Below are positions 54,799 to 61,266 of a stretch of 64,000 nucleotides of DNA, in pieces (positions within the stretch are counted from its first letter, which is position 1; each line of letters opens with the position of its first letter). Source of the stretch: CAYZWU01 sp964482235 (GTDB lineage: Bacteria; Planctomycetota; B15-G4; CAYZWU01); contig CAYZWU010000001.1 of assembly GCA_964482235.1 (NCBI GenBank), forward strand, positions 165,470 to 229,469, written 5' to 3'. The notes under the pieces are model-generated. The model was not told where the DNA came from. It saw only the letters and a program-made list of their open reading frames with translations, and did not search any database. The translations under genes were made by a program, and so were the position numbers.

Positions 54799-57165
54799 CT
54801 CGATTTCCACTGTTCTGGCGTCGGCGGGCAGGAGCATGACATACCGATCGGTCACGTTGCGGTACGGTTTTCCGTTCACCTTGATCTTGAGTGTGTCGGT
54901 GAAGTAGACCTGCCGCATCAGGTAGCCCTTGGGGACCTTGGCCGTCGTGTTGAGCATGTCGATGGTGGTGACGGACCGGGAATATTTCTCGCCGGTGACC
55001 GCATGGGTGTGCTTGATCTCCTGATTGTGGATCTGATAGGAGACGGGGCCGAAGCGGGTGGGGGCGTTGCGGATGCCGATCTTTTCCTGGGCCTTGAACC
55101 AGTCGATCGTCACGCCTGGTGCCAGGAAGAGATAGTCGCCCTCCTCGAGAACGAGCATGTTCCTGAGAAGAAGGACGTAGTCCGCAGCGGCGCGAAGGCT
55201 TGGAGCGCCGCTGGAATCGGGTAGTCCGGCATCGCGGCTGATGATCTCACCCCAGGTGTGGAAACCGGCCGAGGTGAAGTGCCGGCCGTACCACTCGATC
55301 ACGATTCGAGGATACTTGTACATCCTGAGGGCCAGGAGGGGTAATCCGACCTCCATGCCGGCGGAGAGGATGGATCCGTTGACATTCATGCCGCCTTCGG
55401 GATCGAGGAACCACCTCTCGTAGTAGAGCTCGAAGGCCCTGCCGGCGCCGGAGAACGAGTGGGGCCAGAGGTTGCCGGGCCAGGCGCAGGCCCCGTTGGA
55501 GAGTGCGTCCATCGGTAGGAGCCCGCCGTCGGAGCCGGTGTCCGGGCTTCCGGGAATGAAGGAGATGCGCTTCCTCTCCATCGTGTCGCGGAGCGATCGC
55601 CGCAAGGTTTCTTCGAGCTTGTGGCCTGCTGTTTCGTAGAGTGCCGCCTTGTCTTCCTTTCCCAGGAGGTTCGCTGCCCGGGAAGCGCTTTCGAGGCCCT
55701 CGATCGCCCAGAAGCTGTCCGCATATCGACGAGCTGCGCCAGGCCTGCCAGCCGGCAGCAGGCTGCTCTCCTTCTCCCCCTCGAGGAGTCGAATCAGATG
55801 GTCCGCCGCAGGCTCCATGATCGGATAGGCCCTGGTCTCGAGCCACTCGAGATCCCCGGTGAAGAGAAAATGATCCATCAGGCAGAAGAGAGCCCTGCCG
55901 TTCGGCTCATGATTCGCCGGCGGAGAGCGGTTTCCCTCCGCATCGATCTGATCGGCGATGCGCCCGTCCCGGCCGATCGTCTGCGAGAAGCTCCCGAGAA
56001 GGAGCCTGGCCGCCTCGAACTGCCCCGCCCGGTTCAGCGCCGCCGCCGCCGTCGCCGTCTCGATGCAGTTGAAGGGCTCGGGAGAAATGACGGTCTTCCT
56101 CATCCCCGTCCTCTCGGCCGCGATCAGGATCTGAGCCGTCGCAGCGCGGAATGTGTCGGCCAGCCCCTTGTCCGGCAGGTTCAAACGGACCTTGTTGAGG
56201 CAGTCGTCTCCTTCCCAGGCGATGTGCGTTCTGGCATATCGCTTCATGACGCCGGCTTGATCCGGCTTCCCGGGACCGGCGGAAAAAAGAAAGAAAAGCT
56301 CTGCCGCCGGAGTCACATGGGAGAATTCGCCCGTCGAGGAAGGGAGGTCGAGATCGAACCAGCAGGTTGCAGCCGAGGGGTGGCCCTTTGCCGGCGGCGG
56401 GATCTCTGCCGTTCCATGGGGGGGGACGCTGATCAGGGCCGAGGTCCGGTCCCTGCAGAGAACGGGCTGGCTCACTTCTATCCCCTCAGCAAGGGGGGTG
56501 ATCGTCCCGTCGAGGCCGTACGGTCGCTTGACCAGGAAGAGCCGGACCGGCACGTCCTGACCGCTCACGTTGAAGATCCCGATCCTGTAGCAGAAGGTCG
56601 GGGCGCGGCCGGGACCCTCGTGATCGCTGTCAGCTGCCAGGGCGGTGAGCTCCGTTTCCACGTGCAGGCCCTCGCCCGCCGGCCAGCGCGATTTCGGGAT
56701 GGGGCAGTAATCCTGAGCCAGCGAGAGGACCGTCGTGCCGGACTGCGAGGCGTGCAGGGTTCCGGTGTCGAGCCTCGAGAGCCAGATCGTGGTGTTCGTT
56801 GAACCGGCCGGCGCCTCGATGCTTCCATCCGGCCCGAAGAGACCGATGGCGTGCGGGACATTCGGGTCGCGGCGGGGCCGCCCCACCGTGGTGAAGGCCG
56901 CGCCGGGTCCGCCGGCCCAATCGGGCAGCAGGCGCTGACCGTGCCGCTCGACCTGGCCTTCGAGAAGGCCGGGCGCGGTCCGGTGCGGGGAAGACCGCAC
57001 CGCTGTCCCCTCCTGACGGGCAGCTCGAGAGGCAGTCTCTTCGGAGTCGCTGCATCCGCCTCCTGCAAGGGAAAGGATGGAGCCGAGCAGGCAGCAGAGC
57101 AGCCGGACAGGCAGGAGAGGCTCCGGGTTCCGTGATCGCCGATCGGTAGATTCTAGGTATCGCAT
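54793..57165 (-). CDS. Lipoprotein with an alpha/alpha-toroid glycosidase-like domain
   Basis: A 790-residue probable lipoprotein. A hydrophobic segment PVRLLCCLLGSILSLAGGGC ends in a cysteine (C38); the lipobox SLAGGGC is atypical. The first part (about 100-300) is beta-sandwich-like. A six-hairpin (GH15/65/37-like) region follows at about 330-700, with signs such as NGRALFCLMDHFLFTGDLEW and SFIPGSPDTGSDGGLL. A small C-terminal beta domain ends VEIEW. No catalytic pair can be assigned safely. It lies 21 bases after the LolA/ExbD-like gene, in the same orientation, so the two are likely an operon. The ribosome-binding site is weak. Confidence 0.7.
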   Translation of the reverse strand: MRYLESTDRRSRNPEPLLPVRLLCCLLGSILSLAGGGCSDSEETASRAARQEGTAVRSSPHRTAPGLLEGQVERHGQRLLPDWAGGPGAAFTTVGRPRRDPNVPHAIGLFGPDGSIEAPAGSTNTTIWLSRLDTGTLHASQSGTTVLSLAQDYCPIPKSRWPAGEGLHVETELTALAADSDHEGPGRAPTFCYRIGIFNVSGQDVPVRLFLVKRPYGLDGTITPLAEGIEVSQPVLCRDRTSALISVPPHGTAEIPPPAKGHPSAATCWFDLDLPSSTGEFSHVTPAAELFFLFSAGPGKPDQAGVMKRYARTHIAWEGDDCLNKVRLNLPDKGLADTFRAATAQILIAAERTGMRKTVISPEPFNCIETATAAAALNRAGQFEAARLLLGSFSQTIGRDGRIADQIDAEGNRSPPANHEPNGRALFCLMDHFLFTGDLEWLETRAYPIMEPAADHLIRLLEGEKESSLLPAGRPGAARRYADSFWAIEGLESASRAANLLGKEDKAALYETAGHKLEETLRRSLRDTMERKRISFIPGSPDTGSDGGLLPMDALSNGACAWPGNLWPHSFSGAGRAFELYYERWFLDPEGGMNVNGSILSAGMEVGLPLLALRMYKYPRIVIEWYGRHFTSAGFHTWGEIISRDAGLPDSSGAPSLRAAADYVLLLRNMLVLEEGDYLFLAPGVTIDWFKAQEKIGIRNAPTRFGPVSYQIHNQEIKHTHAVTGEKYSRSVTTIDMLNTTAKVPKGYLMRQVYFTDTLKIKVNGKPYRNVTDRYVMLLPADARTVEIEW

Positions 57166-57186
57166 GAGGCGAGTATAGGCGCCGGA

Positions 57187-60100
57187 TCAACCGTCCTCAA
57201 TGATTTCCTCTTCGATGTAGAAGTTCGATTTCTTGGCCTCGAGATCCACGTCTCGGAGCGAGAGTGATGTGAGCAGGGCAGCCAGGTCCTCGACGCAGAC
57301 AATGGACGAACCGGGCGGGCCGGGATCCAGGGGAAAGCCGCCGAGAGCGAAGGTGAAGGATGTCTTCGGATTCTTCTCCTTGAGCGTGTCGATGCGGTTC
57401 TCCAGGTCGCTCAACGTATCGAACGCCTCGGTGCTGTGCGCGTCGAGAACACGGCAAAGCTCGTAGTGCGGGCCGTCCGGATATCCGGTGAAGATGACCG
57501 TGTGGAGAAGAGCCAGTTCTTCAGGCTCCATCGGCAGGCTGTTCACCCCAACGTCGCGGGGGAGGAAGAAGGGGATGACCCCGTTCTTCTTTGCCTTGGG
57601 ATCCCGGACGATCAGGTAGAGCTTGTAGATCTTGATGTCCTCCTGGCAGCACACCAGGATGAAATGTATGAGATGGCGGAGGGGAAGATCCCTGGGCGCA
57701 TGGAAAAAGATGTTGAGATTGCTGCAGCCGTCATCCTCCTTCCGGCTTCTCTTGGCCGAAAAGTAGAGGAGGCTGCGAATCCTCTCCGGACCGTTGAATC
57801 TCTTGCCGCCCGAGAGGACCGTACCGTCTTTGTCGAATGTGATCTGCAGGATTTCGGGATCGCCGGGAACTGTCTTGAAGGCGGCCTTGTCGGAGAGGGG
57901 GAGCCGCGAGCCGGTTCCCGCGATCTCGCTGTCGGGCAGCTGTTCCACACGGCCGGGGTAGACGCAGATGTAGCCGTACTTCTCCCATTTCAGGTCGACG
58001 CCCTTGGACTGGAGCAGGGTGATGAGGTCGACGAAGTGCTTCATGGTGACGGCCGGGTAGGGGCGGTACGAGAAGTCGAGCCACGGCACGAAGCCGGCCC
58101 TCTTGTTCTCCTTCTTGACCGCGTCGATCGCCTGCGCCAGGCTGTCGAGGGTTTCGAAGGCCCACTCCTCGTCGTCGCTGCGGGCATCGGAGAGCGCGTA
58201 TTCCGGTCCGTTCTCGCTCGCCTTCATGTGGACCCTGTACCAGTTGGCAAGATTCCTGTGCTCTTCCTCCGGTCCCGCGATTCCGATCGTGTGCGGGAGG
58301 TGGAAGGTGAGCAGACCCTCCTCGCCCGTTTCCTCGTCCTGAGCGGCGAGGTGGATCCGCCTGATGTTCGAACCGTACGATCTGGCTGTTTCGAGGATTC
58401 CCTGGAGGTGGAGGCACGGCGCCTCGGCGGAGGCGTAGATCACGAGGTCCACGTCGTCCGACTCGAAGGTGCGGCCGCCCACAACCTCCATGAGGGTACC
58501 GTGGATTTCCGACGCGTAGCTGAAGAGGGAGCGCAGCTCGTCAATGTCGGAGAACTTCTCGACGTTGTGCCTCATCGGGGCTCGAGACAGGAGGTTGCCC
58601 GTGAGTGAGGTGCTCCTGTATCCGGAGACCGTTCCGTCCCCGGCGATGATGAGTTCGAGCCTCCTGTCCTCGGACACCTTGTCGAAGCACGCTTTCCTCG
58701 AAAGGGGCAGGGCGGGCTTGTCGCAGTCGGGGGGGATCCGCAGCGCTTTCCTGAACTCCTCGTCCACGTCGACGAGAACGGCCCCTTCGGGAGCCTCGTA
58801 ATGGAACGTCCCGTCCGGGATGCGCCAGTCGGTCTCGAGATCGAGGATCACCAGCGAGCAGAACAGGCCCTCGGACGTGGTGCCGAGAATCTCGATTCCG
58901 GCCAGAAGCAGCGACTCCTCGTGAAAGAGGATCCGGGCCGGGCCGATCGGCAGGTCCTCTTCTCCGCTCTCGCTCCCCCGGGCCGGCTCAGCGGTGACGA
59001 GATGGACGCTGTTCCCCTGCCATTCCGTCGTCCCGGTATACTCGAGGTCGAAATCCTCGAAGAGGATCTCGATCATGTCGATCGGATCGGGTACGCCGGC
59101 GGGCTCTGCCAGGAAGCCGCCCAGGCCCTGGTTGAAGTCGGGCTCCCTTCCGCTGACCTTCTCGCTGCTTCTCTTGTAGACCATCACCTTGCCGGGATCG
59201 AATGGGGAGACGATCTCGGTCCAGAAGAAGCGGCCGTCGTTCACCATGACGGTGCGGATTTTCATCAGCTCCATCTTCGCCTCGAAGCGGCCCAGCTCCC
59301 CCTGCACCACGATCCTGCCGGTGATGTCCACGGGCATCTCCCCGGTAAAGAAGGTGAGCTTGAAGTCGAAGCCGGCGTTGCCCAGTCCATCCCACTTCTC
59401 CCTGGCGCGTTCGAGGATCTCGTGTGCCGAGAGGCGGCTTCTTTCCGCCTGATCGCCTTGCCCGGAGGATCGGGAGGCGGACCGATCGGCCAGCTTCCTG
59501 TACCGCTCCTCGAGATCGTGCACCTGCCCTTGCGCGGAAGGTTCGAAACGGAACACCTCGTCCTTCGCCGCGATGCCGGTCTTGACTCGCGAGAAGAAGA
59601 GGGAGCAGGACGCCCTGTACGGAGTGGATTCGAAAAAGTCGACCCTGGCCGGAACGAGACTGTCCTTCGAGAGAAGAAGCCGCATCTTTCGAATCGAAAA
59701 GGGGCGCACCTGGGAGTCCTCTTGTCCCGCGCCAAGGGTTTTCCGGTTCAGGAGCTTCTTCTTCAGGAGGCCTTCGATCCGATAGGTCGGGAGGCTGTTC
59801 CATTCCGTCGTTCCCTTGTACTCGAGATCGTAGCAGTCGAGGAGAACGGAGAGGATAGTGCCCGGATCCAGGGGGTCATGAACGGACGCGCCGGAATGGA
59901 TCATCCTGGTCAGGGGGTGGACAGCCTCGAGATAGAGGTCCCGGGGTGCCTTGAAAGTGCTTCTTGCTCCGGCGAAGCCGGACGGCATTACCATGTTCCA
60001 GCAGTGCTCCCCATCCTTGACCAGAAGGATGCCGAGCCCGCCTGTGGTCAGCGAGGTCCGTGATCTGCTTCCCTGAATGATACTCATGCCAGAGAACGTC

Positions 60101-60339
60101 ACCTTCTCCCTGCCGGAGCCGGCGAGCACGCTCTTGACATCGTATTCCACGGTTTCGTTCTGCCGCCATTTCTCCAGGGCCCGGTCGATCAGCCCGGTCG
60201 CGGAGACCGGTTTTTCCTGGGCGGCGCCGCTTCCCGAAACGTGGGGGGACCATGGGACGAAGAAGAAAAGGAACAAGATAAAGGGCATCAATGCGGCGGA
60301 GCGGAAGAATGAGGACCTGGGGGTGTTCTGCGTCGTCAT
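57187..60339 (-). CDS. Exported protein with two LolA-like and repeated ExbD/TolR-like domains
   Basis: A 1050-residue exported protein. ATG at 60339 has GGAGGAGG upstream; the signal anchor is around residues 13-32 (AALMPFILFLFFFVPW). Two LolA-like units are seen with DLEYKGTTEWNS (about 170) and DLEYTGTTEWQG (about 430), 260 residues apart. The second half contains two large units about 268 residues apart, beginning LELIIAGDGTV (about 561) and LQITFDKDGTV (about 829). Each resembles two ExbD/TolR periplasmic folds. LolA carries lipoproteins, and TolR/ExbD transmits proton-motive force; the combination is unusual. A lipoprotein gene follows immediately. Confidence 0.7.
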   Translation of the reverse strand: MTTQNTPRSSFFRSAALMPFILFLFFFVPWSPHVSGSGAAQEKPVSATGLIDRALEKWRQNETVEYDVKSVLAGSGREKVTFSGMSIIQGSRSRTSLTTGGLGILLVKDGEHCWNMVMPSGFAGARSTFKAPRDLYLEAVHPLTRMIHSGASVHDPLDPGTILSVLLDCYDLEYKGTTEWNSLPTYRIEGLLKKKLLNRKTLGAGQEDSQVRPFSIRKMRLLLSKDSLVPARVDFFESTPYRASCSLFFSRVKTGIAAKDEVFRFEPSAQGQVHDLEERYRKLADRSASRSSGQGDQAERSRLSAHEILERAREKWDGLGNAGFDFKLTFFTGEMPVDITGRIVVQGELGRFEAKMELMKIRTVMVNDGRFFWTEIVSPFDPGKVMVYKRSSEKVSGREPDFNQGLGGFLAEPAGVPDPIDMIEILFEDFDLEYTGTTEWQGNSVHLVTAEPARGSESGEEDLPIGPARILFHEESLLLAGIEILGTTSEGLFCSLVILDLETDWRIPDGTFHYEAPEGAVLVDVDEEFRKALRIPPDCDKPALPLSRKACFDKVSEDRRLELIIAGDGTVSGYRSTSLTGNLLSRAPMRHNVEKFSDIDELRSLFSYASEIHGTLMEVVGGRTFESDDVDLVIYASAEAPCLHLQGILETARSYGSNIRRIHLAAQDEETGEEGLLTFHLPHTIGIAGPEEEHRNLANWYRVHMKASENGPEYALSDARSDDEEWAFETLDSLAQAIDAVKKENKRAGFVPWLDFSYRPYPAVTMKHFVDLITLLQSKGVDLKWEKYGYICVYPGRVEQLPDSEIAGTGSRLPLSDKAAFKTVPGDPEILQITFDKDGTVLSGGKRFNGPERIRSLLYFSAKRSRKEDDGCSNLNIFFHAPRDLPLRHLIHFILVCCQEDIKIYKLYLIVRDPKAKKNGVIPFFLPRDVGVNSLPMEPEELALLHTVIFTGYPDGPHYELCRVLDAHSTEAFDTLSDLENRIDTLKEKNPKTSFTFALGGFPLDPGPPGSSIVCVEDLAALLTSLSLRDVDLEAKKSNFYIEEEIIEDG

Positions 60340-60511
60340 CGAGACCTCCTCCAATTTCATCGACGATGAGGAACAGGGAATACGGGCCTGTGTTCGGTAG
60401 TCATTGTATTGTCCTGACGGAGCCGTTCCAGAGAATCCACCGATGAACGGCTGGTCGGCCACGCGGTTCGTTCTTTTTTCGGCGCCCTGTAGGAGAAAGA
60501 GTTCGAGGCTG

Positions 60512-60539
60512 TTGAAAGGAATATCTATTTTGATACAAT
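60512..60539 (+). promoter_or_regulatory. Promoter of the sigma-factor/kinase genes, nearly leaderless
   Basis: TTGAAA at 60512-60517 and TACAAT at 60534-60539 are 16 bases apart. The start would be near 60546, only about five bases before the ATG at 60551, and no Shine-Dalgarno sequence is present. Translation is therefore expected to be leaderless or nearly so. Confidence 0.65.
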
Positions 60540-60550
60540 CGCGGCCTACC

Positions 60551-61177
60551 ATGAAAAAACGGGAAACGGAAACGGCACGCTTTCTCAGACAGTGGAACGA
60601 TGGCGACAGGGCCGGACTGGAGGCACTTCTCGATCGTCACCTTCCCTGGATCCGTTCCCACGTGCGCAAGCGCCTCGGCCCTGCCCTGAGGAGCAAGGAG
60701 GAGTCGGGCGACTTCGTGCAGGATGCGGTGATCCAGTTCCTCCGCTACGGTCCCAGGATGGTCGTTTCGAGCGATGGCGGTTTCAGGGCCCTCCTGATGC
60801 GGATCGTCGAGAACTCTCTCAGAAACAGGCACGACTGGTACACGGCGCAGCGGCGGGCGATGTCGCGGGAGAATCCGCTTCTGCCAGACACGGTGCTTTA
60901 CCTCGATCCTCCCCGCGACAACGTGAGAACGCCGAGCCAGTCTGTGGCGCTTCACGAGGACGAGGCCTGGGTCCGTCTCGGCATCGAGCTCCTCGACGCC
61001 GAGGACCGCGAGGTGATCGTGCTGCGCCAGTGGGAGGAGAAGCCCTTTGCCGAGATCGGCGAGCTTCTCGGCATCTCGGACAACGCGGCGCGCATGCGGT
61101 ACAATCGCGCCGTGGGGCGGCTGGCGGACAAGGTCCTCGACCTGAGGCAGGGCGATCTCGAAGCCGCCCTGGTTTGA
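60551..61177 (+). CDS. ECF-family RNA polymerase sigma factor
   Basis: A 208-residue sigma-70-family factor. Region 2 has ESGDFVQDAVIQFLR, and region 4 ends in a helix-turn-helix (FAEIGELLGISDNAARMRYNRA). The spacer length suits the ECF group seen next to Ser/Thr kinases in planctomycetes and related lineages. It is 89 bases upstream of a WD40 kinase on the same strand, so a phosphorylation-linked pathway is plausible; no anti-sigma factor is visible. An upstream in-frame extension to 60404 has no ribosome site and no family similarity. Confidence 0.88.
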   Translation: MKKRETETARFLRQWNDGDRAGLEALLDRHLPWIRSHVRKRLGPALRSKEESGDFVQDAVIQFLRYGPRMVVSSDGGFRALLMRIVENSLRNRHDWYTAQRRAMSRENPLLPDTVLYLDPPRDNVRTPSQSVALHEDEAWVRLGIELLDAEDREVIVLRQWEEKPFAEIGELLGISDNAARMRYNRAVGRLADKVLDLRQGDLEAALV

Positions 61178-61266
61178 GCCGCTCTTTTCTTCGTTTCGGC
61201 GGCGACGGCAGGATGCCTGTTTATCCGGTCTTGAGATCGAACTTTCAATAGATCATCCGGGATCCA

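Noticed and set aside
60404..60550. In-frame upstream extension of the ECF sigma gene
   Set aside because: It contains the -35/-10 promoter pair, lacks a ribosome site and shows no similarity to sigma factors.
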